A stretch of 64,000 nt of DNA from Roridomyces roridus (GCA_029378245.1 JARKIF010000003.1:248001-312000), one strand, 5' to 3'. Positions 22,407 through 34,619 are shown, counted from the stretch's first letter. Program-made: numbers and translations. Notes: a model not told the origin generated them from the letters alone.

Positions 22407-25333
22407 GCCATCAGGAAAACCTGAAGTTGCCAATTGTCGGTAATTGCCACCATATACCGAAGAATGTCTCATTATCCAAGATTTTTCTGATGTCTAAGTG
22501 CCGATAATTTCGTACCAACTTTCGAAGAATGGCTCACAAATGCTGACATATGGCTATCATATGGCCCCATTTGGAGCAGGTATCTTCGTATTCAACGGAC
22601 ATCTCTCGTGTTATTCAACTGGGTGTACACGGAAATGAACTGTATTGCACATTAAAAATGAATACAGTGGTAACGGTATGATGTACATATGCATATTCCA
22701 GATTCAACCCGAGAAACCTGCCCATCGCACTGTGCAAGCATTGATACGTATGGTGGAATTGCGACATGAGGCAGAGCTGTCGGCAAAGGGATGAGCGGCA
22801 GGGCAGTGAAGTATTCAGGATGTCACATACATATATGGACGAAGCTGATGTGCGAGTAAAATAGGGGACTGCAGAACAACAATGAATAGATGTGAATCAT
22901 GGAGGAAAGGACACATACTGAGGGAAGGACCCGTTCATAATGAACCAGTAAGGGCTGGGGTGGGTGTGATTAGGCCATATACGACACAAAGAAATATCAC
23001 TATTCACCATTGTGAACGGAAGCAGCTGTATGCGACGGAGCGTGGGTAGGTAGGGTATTGGAAAGGAGACAGTCCAGGGATATAGAACTGAGAACGCACC
23101 TTACAAGTTACGGCGGTCTTGTGCCGACGTGGGAGTGCCAACGCTGGTATGCATCGGTGAGGTGGCAGGGCTTAGCCGAGGGCGGCGAGCGACAGGCTAC
23201 AGCGGCGAGTGTGAGCCTGACCCTACAGGTACCAGGGATGGATTGAACGTTAGTGGAAAGATGGCAGCAGCACACGCTGATGAGCATGGAATTTGACTGC
23301 CCTTGAAAACGCGTATTTTGCACGATTTCAGATGTGGTTTCCATACTATATGATCTCAGTACGAGAGCTGATGTCGAGCCCAGAGACAGTCAGTACGGTG
23401 GATACTTTAGAGTACTATACAGGTTGAAGGGTATTTACCTGGATACGACTGATGGACTCACTCCGAAACATGTAGGAGGTGTGGATACCTGCCTTACCAA
23501 TGGGATACACCAATTAAACAGTTCTTAACCGTTGTATGATTGTCAGCAGTTCGAACCTTGGTGCAAGTGCAATTCGGAGGTTCGGGAGTTCACGGAATGA
23601 TGGACAAGTCGGCCGAATGACCTGAAACATGAGCAGACCGCCGAGACGGGTCCAATGGAAGTGACGTAGTAGCCGGAACAAGTGGATTCCGGCTCGGATA
23701 CGGACTTTTAGTTAAGTATCTGCTGGTATCCGAGACCAAGAGTGGGAGATATGGGTATCGTTTGAGACCTACAACACGTGGGAGTACGTTTTGAGGCCAT
23801 ACTCTGGAGGGGAAGAAGGGATACAAGATATCCAAACTGTCCGAGCCATGGATCAGCGATGGAATCACGAGATAACATGCTGAATCATGGCTTGGCGCTC
23901 TGGCTGACTGAGCACCAGTGCCAGATCAACCAATCAGGTCGTTTCTATTCAGGATACGTGGGAGATTCATCATTATTGCGCCATTCGTTTGTACTATCAT
24001 ATGATTCCCGGACATGTATAAAGTAGATAGAGTGTTACCCAAGAGGGCAGCGGATACTTCCCCCACTAGCAAGCTACCAGCTGCGACTACGGGATTTGTC
24101 CGAGGCTTTCAAAGGTGCATTGCGTAGAATAAGCAATCGCCCTTGAAAATCTAAATTGTTGTTTTGTTGGCTCCTGTTGTGTGAATCGAGTTTGAAGCAT
24201 AGTTTGGTTCGAGTGCAAGTTGGATTGTGATTAGGGTTTCAGCTCAGTGGCAGCTTTGGAAGGCTTGCTACGGCTTGGTACGGTTTGTGTGTCAGTTAGG
24301 GTCTGGTTGTGTGTTCAGTGTCAGGAATTGGTTCAGGAATTGTTGGAATTTGTGAAATCCGTGTTGTATCGGTCGCTGTCGTCTTCAGATACCAGTGTAA
24401 AAGGGATCGAGAGACCCAAATACCTGCTTTATTGCAAAAACCCGGCTTTAGCCAAACTCAATCTATCTTTTGTGTTAGCTGTGAAGCTTTAAAATCTACA
24501 AAACGCTTTAGAATCGCCATCCTTGGTTTTCATCAAGGATTTTGATTCGCAATACAAAACTCGACCAATCATATCGAGACAATATCACAGTATTCCCTAC
24601 AACCTTTCATAAGGCCCTGTACTAGGGACTTATACTCGCCTTTGCCTGCTGTCAATATAGTTGTCACTCGCCCCGGAGCTTCGTGATTGGGTTGTTTAGA
24701 TATAGATTCGTCTGTATCGAGACTCATCTAGTCTTGTTGTTTCGAGTTGGTTGATTTCTATAGTAGGTTTAGAGCACATACATCAACGCACTGCAGCTCT
24801 GAGTCTTGTACATGTGCCGGGCCCGAGCATTCCCAAGATCTTGTGGATGTCCGTGAACACGTGTGGAGGCGCGTGGAGGTGCTATAGAAGTATGAGGACG
24901 GACCTGGGCACAGGGGAGATGGAGGTCGCAAGGCGGGAAATGGTAAATGAGGTGGGTTGTCAGTGGAAGATGGGGGGAGGAAGAGAAAGACGTTGACAGC
25001 GCTTCTCATCTTGCCGAGTTGGCAACCAACATCACGTGAGCGGTGCGGCGACAGAACACCGTCTTACCGTAACTGTTACGTGCTCTCGGCAAACGACTTA
25101 GCGAAATTTATGAGATCGTACAAGCTGGGCAGACTGAAGGGTAGCGCACATAACAGCCAATCTCTTGGAGTGAACCATAGCCAGGACTCCCTGGGTGCCT
25201 GCCAGCAAGTTTCTCTCACACCGAGATTTGACCCAAACAATCTCGGCAAATTGTTCCGGAGTTTCGGCAGTGTTCAACATTTTCGGATTGTCGCAGATTG
25301 TTGCCAAGATGGCGAATGTGGTTTTTCCTGATG
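22407..25333. mobile_element. Insertion 2 within repeat copy B (CATCAGGAAAA ends)
   Basis: 2.9 kb absent from copies A and C. The left end reads CATCAGGAAAACC (22409) and the reverse complement of the right end reads CATCAGGAAAAACC. TG flanks the insert on both sides (22405-22406 and 25334-25335), with two unexplained bases (GC) on the left. This fits a cut-and-paste DNA transposon with a very short target duplication. No ORF resembles a transposase, so it looks non-autonomous. The ends resemble those of the 745-bp insert at 42093-42837. Confidence 0.65.
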
Positions 25334-25903
25334 TGCGCATACTTTCAGACGGAGATTCATCTTCAATCTACTTCAATATTTCACACAAAGGATGGAATCT
25401 CAATTGAGGACATGGGGAATCAGTGTTGATGCATATGAACATCCATCACAGAGTTTATGTTCTTTAAACTTTTGGCTGCAAAGAATTTTTGTAATTTCTG
25501 AGGAGGGTGTTCTAAGCAATAGTACACCTCCTTCTTCAGTCTGATTACATCCCAGAGATCCAGGGTCTCTGGTTAACTTGAAATGAGCTGATTGAAAATG
25601 GCAGGTAAATCACAGATATCATATGTAATATCTGGAATGAGACCTCACCTTGGGGGAACAAAACTCGAGTCCAGTTACTAGGAGTGTGATTGCAAAATCT
25701 CAGGTCATTTCAGCCGAAATAGAATGCTCTGGAGAGAAAGGAAAAACTCACTGATGGCAGCTGTCAAAATTGCTGATTGTAGCCGCAAAAAGGAAACAGC
25801 ACAGCCACCCTCATCAAAAGTCTGAATCCGTATAAAAAGTTGTCGGGATTCTGGCCTGACTGAATTTTAAAAGAACGAGAACTTAGCAAGTAAGTTCTCG
25901 TAA
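25334..25903 (+). repeat. 1.1-kb repeat, copy B, part 3 (3' end)
   Basis: Resumes at GCGCATACTTTCAGACGG and runs to the terminal hairpin and CTCGTAA. With parts 1 and 2 it reconstitutes one full family member collinear with copy A. Confidence 0.92.
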
Positions 25904-26388
25904 CCTGCCGTTATGATGGAATTCCAGCGTACCTTGGCGGGCAGCATCTCGGCCCCCGACGTACGTCGTAGCGCGAGAAAATCAAAGATCGGATCGTGGT
26001 TGCGGTCAAAAGGGGAATGATGCGTCATTTATTTGGCAATCGGTCACACAGACGCCTTTTCTCAGGCAACCCCAAATGCCTCCCATTATCTGGGTCAACC
26101 AGCATACTCAAGGGCCGAATCCTCCGCATGAAACTGTCCAATGGTCAAGCAACTTTCTGCGATCCCCTGCCTTGAATTCAGTTCGTCGCCCGACTCGGAT
26201 GTCCATCATAAACTCTCACTGGCACTTAGCACCTAGGACATCCAATTAAAGCTTGTGGCGATTTCCCATTCTTTAGCCGGCCATTCCAGATGTTCATTGA
26301 CTCACACATACGTGTACACGCCCTGACGGATTCAATCGTCAGAGGGAACCAGGGGCATGACAACGAGGGGCACCACAAATTCGTTTAA
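25904..26388. other. Intergenic, upstream of the membrane protein gene
   Basis: No open frame of note. Presumably holds the promoter of the gene starting at 26389; no clear TATA box was seen. Confidence 0.4.
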
Positions 26389-28053
26389 ATGCCCGCTTCG
26401 TCCTCCCCCAATGTCATGGGTGCCTCCACCCAGTTCCCAGCGGTAGGACTTCAGGCCTTAATCGCCTCGATCATCTTGCTAGGTGTGCGCGCGCTGGAGA
26501 CTTGGAATTCTTTGCCACGGTTAAACTTTACCCTTCAGGTGTCTCGATCCTCACCCTCTTCTTCTCGCGGCGGCTCCCGGAATTGCAGGAGGGATCGACT
26601 ACGAGGCAGACGTGGGCACGCCCGAGTTGGCTCCGCGTCTGTGTGCTGTTGATCTTTTTGGACTCGTACTGCTTCGTGTTTGCTTGTAAGATTGACTGCC
26701 TTTCCGCTACTTGTAATTGATAATTCCATGTAGCAGGGATCCTGATATTCGGAGTCGGTCTGCAGAGGAACTCGACCACCTGTGCGGCGGCGATATATCT
26801 CTGTGTCTTGTTCTACACGTCCTCCAAGGTCCTGATATACGCATTCTTGAGTGAGTGGGGATTATATATTTTTGCGTCCGGTGTAATCTGACTGAGGGAA
26901 CATACAGCTGAGAAAGCGTTCATTGTCTGGGACACAGGCCGTAGCCGCAGGCGCTCTCCCGTGTATCTCGTCTGTGTGGCCACCATCGCCCTCTACTTTG
27001 CTGTCATCCTCGCAGTGCTCTTCGGTAATTCTGGGTAGAGTGATTCGTCCAGGTACCTGAACCAGTTACAGAACACATCTCAGAGTTTAGGCCGGGTGAC
27101 ACAGCATGTAGGTGTTTGCTCCCTACTCAATTCAAAGACCTCTGACTCGCGTCCGTTGCAGGCGTGATCGGACTCAAACCAACTGCCTCCCTACCTCTGC
27201 TCTGTTATGATTTGTGAGTGACTAGTTTGGCATTCCTCATCAGGGTCATTGACGAAGGTACCAACAGGTGCATAAATATCCTTCTAACGGGTCTGTTCCT
27301 ATGGCCGATCATCCGCTCAGCGCATTCGAGCACAAGGCTGCGCAGGGTCGCCATGCGGACGCTTGTGTACGTTTAATCTCGGATAATGTTGATTCAGGAA
27401 ACGTTAACCACTTCTCCAGCGCCTCAGGGGCTGCGCTCACAACATCCACGGTCGGTCTAGGCCTGATTCGAGGAGTCATAACAATCTTACTTATCGTATC
27501 CCTTGCCAACAGATCAACATTGGCGTCCTCACTGCTCTGAAAGGACGACAACTCGGATGGGTCTGTCTAGCGAGCTGCGGAGCGGACAGTAGGTCGATTC
27601 CAATTCCGATCATCTCATCTAGACCTCAGCTCCCACTCCATCGACAGGTCGTATTCAACGCCGCAGCCGTATTCTGGGTAACGGCAAGAACCTCATCCTC
27701 CGGGTCCGATTCCTTCAGCGCACACAGCAGCGATGGTGGGAATCGGCGCGCGACGATCGACAGCCATAACGTCCTATCGTTCGCCGTCCCACCCAGTCCT
27801 GCGCATGTGCACTCATTCAAGCGGGATCGCGACGATCTGCCGGCGCCTGTAAGCAGTCCGCTTGGCAGCAACTTCTTCAGAATGGGGGACTTGCCTCCGA
27901 GTACGGCGCGGGGGTTCCAGGTGCGTTTAAGATTTATTAGAATTCATTGTGAACGTAGAGTTGATTCATGGATTTGAAGATCCGCGTGACGACCGAGTCT
28001 CAAGTTTGTACGAGCCCCCCGCCGATGGCGATAGACAGCACCGTGCACGCTAA
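26389..28053 (+). CDS. Multi-pass membrane protein of mushroom-specific type
   Basis: At least eight short exons separated by GT..AG introns (for example 26483-26538 and 26686-about 26733). Hydrophobic segments visible in order: VGLQALIASIILLG-VSILTLFF, VCVLLIFLDSYCFVFA, ILIFGVGLQ, AAAIYLCVLFYTSSKVLIYAF, VYLVCVATIALYFAVILAVLF, LPLLCYDL / INILLTGLFLWPII and VFNAAAVFWVTA, suggesting about seven spans. The motifs TEKAFIVWDTGR, GVIGLKPTASLPLLCYD and INIGVLTALKGRQLGWVCLASCGADVVFNAA match a family of uncharacterised seven-span proteins that I recognise from Agaricomycetes. A Ser-rich hydrophilic C-terminal tail (about 100 residues) ends at the stop at 28051. Function is unknown; a receptor-like role is only a guess. 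A second ATG at 26416 is an alternative start. Confidence 0.75.
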
Positions 28054-28654
28054 ACATCCTTCTACGTGAGGTGGACTTTATTACCTGTTGGACATTCTCG
28101 ACTTGAGTCCTTATTACAACGAACGCATTGGACACGCTATCAATATTTGTCGGCATCCTTGCCGCAGAGAACACTGTACTCCGGGTCGCAGTGTTATCTG
28201 CCTTGCTCCCAGAAGAAACCGCAGGGATTTTGATTCCAGGAATTGGAACCGTCGCCATTCGTCTGAATGACCGCGGGTTCCATCTTTGCTAGCCTCCTCT
28301 TTGCTCTCTTCCTAGTATTTCAACATTGAAATCTAGTACTCCGCCGACATACTGCGAGTGGCTTTCCGAAACCTGAAAACAAACTCCTCTGCCCAAGAGA
28401 TCACAATGTTCAACCCTCCCTTAGGCCCGTCTCCAGCCACATTCGCGGGCCCAAAACAACCGAATCCACCTGCGCTATGTCTGTGGCCCTGGCTTCAATT
28501 GAGTCCCTTGAGCTTGTCGGTTTCCCGTGAATTTCTGTTCCGGTATAATTTCAATGCATGTATGTCTGTACGCTCATACAACCAAATTCGACCAATCTGT
28601 ATCCACATTAGCCATGTTCTCCACATACGAATCCCACTGGTCAAGATTCCTGGT
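28054..28654. other. Convergent 3' region
   Basis: Lies between the stop of the plus-strand membrane protein gene and the stop of the minus-strand regulator. No conserved protein was seen on either strand. Confidence 0.4.
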
Positions 28655-31485
28655 TCACCAAATCAAAACAGACAAGTTTGAAATGAGTTCGGAAACGCAC
28701 ATGAGATCCGCGGGAGCAGCGAGCCAAAGAGAGGTAAACTCGTCGTCGACACTACTACCGCTTGTCGTAGGCTGTGGCCACGAGCCCTCCCATCCGTTCG
28801 TCTCGGAAAGCAAGTCCTCGATGGACGTCCCTGGGCGGAAGCCCGATACGCCCGTTACTACATGCGATTCAGGCGAGGATTCGGGTTCGTTTGTCGGAGG
28901 ATAATTGGGCGGTTGAGGCTCGGTGTACGCCGGTGGAGCTCGCACAGATAGGTATCCATCCAGATATTGCAGCTCTTGAAGCAGCTCCCATAGTCTTCCT
29001 GCGGAATGCCACCTTCAAATTGAATAAGTGTGAGCGCTGTATCCAAGCGATTCACGCCCAACCTTGCTTCGCATGTTTTGAACACCTCCATGGCCGTCCT
29101 GATGTGGCCCTTGTCCTTGTTCACATCAATCAAGACGCCGGCACGCTTGGTGGCAAAGGCATGGAGAATAAGCACCACAACCGAAACGAAGGCGGTGTTC
29201 TGTGATGTGGATTACTTCGAACCGTTTACAATCAAACGACTCGGACACACCTGCAGAAAACTGGAAGGGGCACATTGGGTTTTGGTCATCCAGGCCTCCA
29301 CCACACCTAAAGCAGAACGAGCGGCAGTATAGCAAATGAAGAGAGAGGGTTCCACGTTTGGAGATTGCTTCAGAATGTGGGGTTTGTGAATCTTAAGACG
29401 GCGTGAGTAAATAGGCGGGTCGAAAAAATGGAAGAGCGACGATTATCTGGATCCAGTAGTATGTGGAATGTAGCACGGTGGACTGGTCAAAGAATACTCC
29501 CTGTTTATTAGCGTCCCACCGAACTCCAATACACATCAGGCGATGGGTGGATGCAGATCAAAGACGCTTACGATGCGCGGGAATAGATTCCAAGAAATCG
29601 TTCATCAACGAGTCCAGCTCCACAACAGCTTCTTGCTGCTGCTCGAGCGTCCATCCCTTGCGAGCCTTGAAACTGGTAGGCATATGCAACCGACGCAATC
29701 CCTTTCCGAGAATCTGAGGATACATCGGTATTGCGCACGTTGATACGAATGATCTCCCACCTCGAACAAGTGCGCATGCCGAGCAAAGAAGGAGAGGGCG
29801 GACGGTTTGCCCAGCGGCTGCACAAACCCTTGATCCCAGTATTCGTCGTCAACCTCCAATGGGGGATCCACCTCGTATCTGCAGACATGAGACAAGTTTA
29901 CCAAAGCAGAACTTAAACTTACTCTTCGGAATTGAGAGTAGGCGCACGACCAAGACAACAACACAGCAGACCATCCAAGACAAAGATGGACCTGGACATC
30001 GATTCAACGAGGTTTGCCGAGAAGGCGTGAATACATACCAGAAGGCGCGATTCCATAATTCATGTTCGTGGTTCAGAGTACCAGGCTCTCGACGATATCG
30101 GCCGTGGTACTGGATGAAGCGAATACCAATTCCCGACAAAATCAATATTCGTCTCCGTTAGAGGAAGGCGGCTCACGAGGTAAACCCAAGCCATTGGGAG
30201 CGTGGATCCGCCCAGGGCAAAAAGCGTCATAAGCTAGGTATCGATGTCACCGATATACAATAACTCAAAGACATTCTTCGACGCACCGAGTAAAATTGTA
30301 CGTGGTAAATGCTAGGCTCCGAGGGGTCCGGAACGATCTGTGCCTGAAGAACAAACGGCCATCCGGACGAGGTTGTGTTGCCGTCAATCATTACCCGCGG
30401 ATCTTCTGAATGCTGTTGTGGCAGTAAGTAGCTGAACAGCATCCAGCTTGTCTGGCTCACCCGTGAGGCAAGACCCAAAACTACCAAAACAACCGCCCTG
30501 AACCTCGTGTCCGTTTGATGTAAACCGTTTGCCAAATCGCACAGGAATGCATCGCGATGCAGGACCGGGAATATGGGATGAACGGTTCTGAAGTACAACC
30601 CAACAAGAGTCATAAGTAGATCGGTTGGAGGAAACATCGGCGGTGGCCCGCGGGAGTAAAATTCAACTTCCCACTGCGGAAAAGTCAGCCGTCGACTAAG
30701 ATGGAAGAAGAAGAGGGAACTCGCAGGCAATTGGTCCCAATACATTTTACGCCTCGGCGTCGGTCTGTCTGTCACCGGACGGCCTAGATACTTTTCTTTG
30801 GCCTGGAACGAGTGAGAAATTATGGATGAAAGGTCACATATGCGCACCGCAAGAGCGTTTTGCACAAGATGGGCGTTACTGGAAGACCCAAAGTAGTTGG
30901 GCTTGCATTTAATGTGTCCTGACGAAAGTTTCCACCTCTGAACCTTGTTCAACAGAGATGAGATGTCGTCCTGGTCTTCTTCTGGAGGTGATCCCTGGGA
31001 CTTGGAAGTGCTCGATGTGGGGGAGCGCTCTTCGAACGTCGATTCCAGAGGCTGGGAACACAAGGAGCAAACTGAAAGGCTGCGTAATTTTGCCTCCAAG
31101 GCGGCAATTGTTTCTCGAAGTTTATCGACTAGCCTTGCCAGCCCGGTGAGTGTGAGTGTCACAAAACGGTACCTATGACTAACGACCCACTTGTTCTTGG
31201 GTCCCCGCTTGCCTGTGGGTTGCATGTACGTGCAAGGCTCTCCGCTGGATACACACATGCTGCACTGGTTTCCCGGCGAAGTAGGGCCATTGCCTGACGA
31301 ACAATCAGACAACAAATAGGTAGCATGATCATCCGCGGGTCCTCACATCGAACTAGCGGGGGGGATGAGTCCTGAACCCAAATGAACCTGGACAGACTCT
31401 CGCCAGACACACCTTTTTTTGTGCGACAATTGTCGCAAGATCGGGAAGCCAGCGTCTTTCGCGATTTACGGTTTACAGCGCTCAT
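28655..31485 (-). CDS. Zn2Cys6 transcription factor with fungal-specific TF domain (copy 1)
   Basis: ATG at 31485. Exon 1 (31485-31413) encodes RSCDNCRTKK, exon 2 is the 6-nt microexon at 31347-31352, and exon 3 starts at 31293. Together they read CDNCRTKKVRCNGPTSPGNQ then CSMC..C, a complete Zn2Cys6 DNA-binding domain. A linker (RGPKNK) and a coiled-coil dimerisation stretch (LVDKLRETIAALEAKLRSL) follow. The fungal-specific transcription factor domain shows FYSRGPPPMFPPTDLLMTLV, FPVLHRDAF, GIGIRFIQYHGRYRRE, LGRAPTLNSEE and DDEYWDQGFVQPLGKPSALS. A Pro/Ser-rich C-terminus ends at the stop at 28655. Several later introns are only approximately placed. The protein is expected to bind CGG-type sites as a dimer in the nucleus; its targets are unknown. 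The F-box-like gene 461 bp upstream has the same orientation, as in the second pair at 39-45 kb. Confidence 0.85.
31347..31352 (-). other. 6-nt microexon completing the zinc cluster
   Basis: On the minus strand the sequence reads ..CCCGCTAG / TTCGAT / GTGAGGACC... Exon 1 ends AAAAAAG before GTGTGTCT (31412) and exon 3 begins GCAATGGC (31293) after TTCGTCAG. Joining G+TTCGAT+GC encodes V-R-C, placing the third cysteine of the Zn2Cys6 motif. Flanking introns would be 60 and 53 nt with GT..AG ends. Without the microexon the exon 1-exon 3 junction is still in frame but lacks that cysteine. Confidence 0.7.
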
Positions 31486-31945
31486 GGAGGTCGGGATCAA
31501 GAGACGTCTGAGTCATCACCATGATGACCACGGTATAGTCACGTGCTACACCACTTGGTGGAAGTGCAACACCAGGCACTGAACCCTTGAGACCTCGCAG
31601 GCTCGTTGAGGCCTCGGAGAAAAGCGAGCCTAGACGCTGAGCTTCATACTAAACTGCCGGCTAGGTAAATTAAATTTCACAAAGAGAATTTGAATCCCGA
31701 CGAGCCACAGCAGCTTTCGCATCTGAACTCAGGCGCCGGCTACGCCTGCTCTGCCCTCTTCCTCGGTATGCCAAGCCTGAGATTCTCGATGAACAATGAC
31801 GCAACTTGAATCAGCGCTACTGGCACACCGAATCGGAGCAGGAAATTCCAATAAGTAGTACGATCCGCAGCGCCGACAGACAGCGCAATCTCCCGGCGTC
31901 GGGTTCGATCGGCATCGTACTCAAGACCCGCAGTCAACCTGAAAT

Positions 31946-33239
31946 TCATATCTCATCAAACACAGAGAATCCGGCCTGTTCCTCGAACTCGTCCACAGAC
32001 CACTGTTCCCACTTCTTCTCGTCCACTTTCATCAGTGCCACTTCACCTAATGAACGATATGAGCGTGTCAGATTTCCGATTCGGCACCAGTGAAGACATC
32101 CTACCTATACAGCAACCTTGTAGAGTTGGAGAAGCAGCCGTCCAGGTTTGGAAAACAGCTTCAGCGCTTGCGACGTCAAGGAACTGGTGACGCCGATCCG
32201 TCACTGCAAAATATGCAATGTGGCGAAATTGCGCCAGCTGCATAGCCATGTCTTTGAGCGGTCCCTATCTCGACTGAGGTGTGTACAGATGCGACGGCTG
32301 GAGATAACCTACCATGCACGACGAGTCTATTGGCGGTGTTTGCAGTTGAAGACTCCGGATGTTGGGAATTCCTGCCGAAAGAGGCGACAGAATATGTTCA
32401 CGCGCAGTCTCCAATCCCCCATCCAAAAGTCGAAGGGACAAGATGAGCGGGAAAGCGTGATCGATCCGTGCCTTCAGGGTCTGCACATCGCTCGTTGTAA
32501 GTTGATTGCAAGGACCGAATCGCACAGCCCGGAGTTCTCGGGTGGCGAGTTTATGGAAGAGCAGCTGCCTCCCCTCGTACTGCTTCAAATGTGGAAGAAT
32601 GCTCTGCTGAGGCTCGAAGGACTCGGAATCGTCCGAGTGCCCCAATCCACGGCTGAGCATGCAAACCCGAGTTATAGATGGGTGCTGGGCAAAGAACGCG
32701 ACAAGATGCGCGGCGTCGGAAGCACTGAAGTCGCCCATCATTCGGCAGAACGAGAGCCTAGGAAACATAAGGCGAGCCATAGCCAGGCGAGCGGCTATGG
32801 TCGGTTGGTGCCAATCATGGAACGATAGATGCTCCAGATTATTCATCAGTTTCATGGCTTGAAGTAGCAAGTCGATGTTGATTTTAGCGTCTGAATCCCT
32901 GGATCTACAGATGGAGGTGAATTGCGCCTTCCACGAAAACAATCAGACTTGCCTAAAAAATAGCAGGGCTCGCACAGCGTCTGCACGCTCAGGATTTTCA
33001 AGGAAAGCCCGGGAGAAGTTTTCGAGAAGTTGGTGGCATGAGCAGTCGTTATCTTGGAAAATGAAGACAACCTCTCGGTTAAGAATGGGTAAAACGAGCG
33101 CATGGAACAGCTTGGAGACGCGACAAAGTGTTGCCTGGTCGGACTGAGGGGTACATCGGATGATTTCGGTGAGGACCTCGTTTGGGAGCCACAGGGTTAT
33201 GAGCATCCGGGCCCTGTGAGCGCGTCGCGTCAGGACCAT
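31946..33239 (-). CDS. F-box-like protein (copy 1)
   Basis: ATG at 33239. The N-terminus LITLWLPNEVLTEIIR, followed by QATLCRVSKLFHALVLPILN, is an F-box-like domain at about residues 13-55. Then comes a leucine-rich region of about 230 residues (for example INIDLLLQAMKLMNNLEHLS, FFAQHPSITRVCML, LPHLKQYEGRQLLFHKLATR). The C-terminus is FRHIAYFAVTDRRHQFLD, WTAASPTLQGCCIGR and, after the last intron, EVALMKVDEKKWEQWSVDEF with a stop at 31946. F-box proteins link substrates to SCF ubiquitin ligases, but this expanded fungal family is uncharacterised. Three introns are inferred, near 32943, near 32260 and near 32045. It lies 461 bp upstream of the Zn2Cys6 gene, same strand, and is paralogous to the gene at 43370-44668. 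Confidence 0.78.
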
Positions 33240-34004
33240 GGTGATGGTCGGAAGCAAGAGTGGTGTCAATCAGTGATCGCATCATTCGGCACCGACCTAG
33301 CCGACTTGCCAGCTCGCGCAAACAACGCATGGTCCGTGCGCAGAGCCCGAGTACATAACCCCGCCCTCGACATCGTCACAACTCATACTTACCTTGATGG
33401 CATGCGCCCCTTCAGCTACCTGGGCGTATGGGCCGCGGGAAGCCCTCCATAGCACGGCGACCCTGTCCATACAGAGTGCGCCCGCGGTTTGTATGGGCTT
33501 CGGCTCATGCACCGTCCCAATATTTTCCAGTCCCACCACGGCCACTCGGCTGGGGGGGCCTTTTTTTATGCCGGTCTGCGGCGCTAACCCTAACCCTAGT
33601 TACACCGAAGAATAGGATTTCTTCTTTTGGATGTTGGCGTTGAGTCGTCCGAATTGGGATGTGATGTGTTGTCTTGCTTGAACTCCCGCTTTTATTGTTG
33701 GCTCGGTCTCTTGCCCTTCATAATTTCACCGTATCATCAACTCAACGACGCCTTGCGACTGGAAGGTTTTCTCGCCTGTGTCACTTCGCGGTCGAATTTG
33801 ACGGCTTCTGTTGGTGACGAGCGTTTCGGATTCTCGGCGTGAACAGTGTTCTAAAGTAAGCCCAATTCAACGGCAGCTTCGGCCGACTCCAGCATATTCA
33901 GTGGGAAATGAAGCTGTCTCGGGCATCGCATCGCAACCACGCCGAATTAGAACGACCCTGTCCCAAGCTTCTCTCAACGGGGTTGTCTGGCCGCTTTTCA
34001 AAGG
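33240..34004. other. Divergent intergenic region with a short telomere-like run
   Basis: Separates the minus-strand F-box-like gene from the plus-strand secreted-protein gene. TAACCCTAACCCTAG (33585-33599) is two and a half units of the common fungal telomere repeat. No convincing coding frame was seen. Confidence 0.5.
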
Positions 34005-34010
34005 TATAAA
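34005..34010 (+). promoter_or_regulatory. TATA box of the small secreted protein gene
   Basis: TATAAA lies 46 bp upstream of the ATG at 34056, a close but plausible distance for a short 5' leader. Confidence 0.5.
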
Positions 34011-34055
34011 TTGGTTGGACAAAGTGCAAGGTATTCAACATCTCAAAAGACGATC

Positions 34056-34619
34056 ATGCGCTTCAACACTCTCTTCTTCACTGCTCTTGCGGGCTTCATC
34101 ACCACCGCCGTTGCCCAGGCTGGATTTTGCCCTGAAGCCGCACGCTTTGGACTCATCAGCGTGTCTCCGACCACTCTCTCACCCGGCCAGGTAAATTCAA
34201 GTTGTCCAATTCGACGCGCACTTCTAATTTACTTGTCGCCGCTTCAGAGCTTCACGGTGACCACCAACTTGACCTGCGCCGTCCAGCTCGACGACACGCC
34301 CACGTTCCTCGATTACTACATCGACGGCGTTTCGACCGCCAATATCGGTGGACCCATCTTGCTCGCGCGCCGCACCTACGACGCGTCGACCTCGCCCCCG
34401 TTGGATACGTTCACAACCACGGTGAGAAGAACGATCTACCTTCCGATATGTCTTTTTCTGATCGGAATTTTATTCCGATAGCTCCCTGAGTGGTTCTATG
34501 TGTCGGATGCGACGTACTCTGTCCGCGTCGACGACTTCTTCGCGCGCCCGGGCCCTACTGGGCAGAGTGTCATCACTGTTGGCAGTATTTCGACGGGGAT
34601 CACCATTACTGGTATCTGA
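34056..34619 (+). CDS. Small secreted protein
   Basis: Three exons (34056-34190, 34248-34421, 34482-34619) total 447 bp and encode 148 residues; both introns (57 and 60 nt) are GT..AG. The N-terminus MRFNTLFFTALAGFITTAVAQ is a clear signal peptide. The mature part has two cysteines (GFCPEAAR and LTCAVQ) and Thr/Ser-rich strands (ISVSPTTLSPGQSFTVTTNL, FYVSDATYSVRVDDFF) that look like a beta-sandwich domain. There is no GPI-type hydrophobic tail, so it is probably released. The family is not one I can name; it is not a hydrophobin or cerato-platanin, because the cysteine pattern differs. It could be a wall-associated or effector-like protein. Confidence 0.82.

Noticed and set aside
23520..23580. 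Possible tRNA around GCAGTTCGAACCTTGG
   Set aside because: The T-arm-like string has no matching acceptor stem or anticodon arm at the right distances.
31740..31949. 69-codon minus-strand frame downstream of the F-box-like gene as its last exon
   Set aside because: The gene already ends at a well-supported stop at 31946, matching the end of its paralogue.
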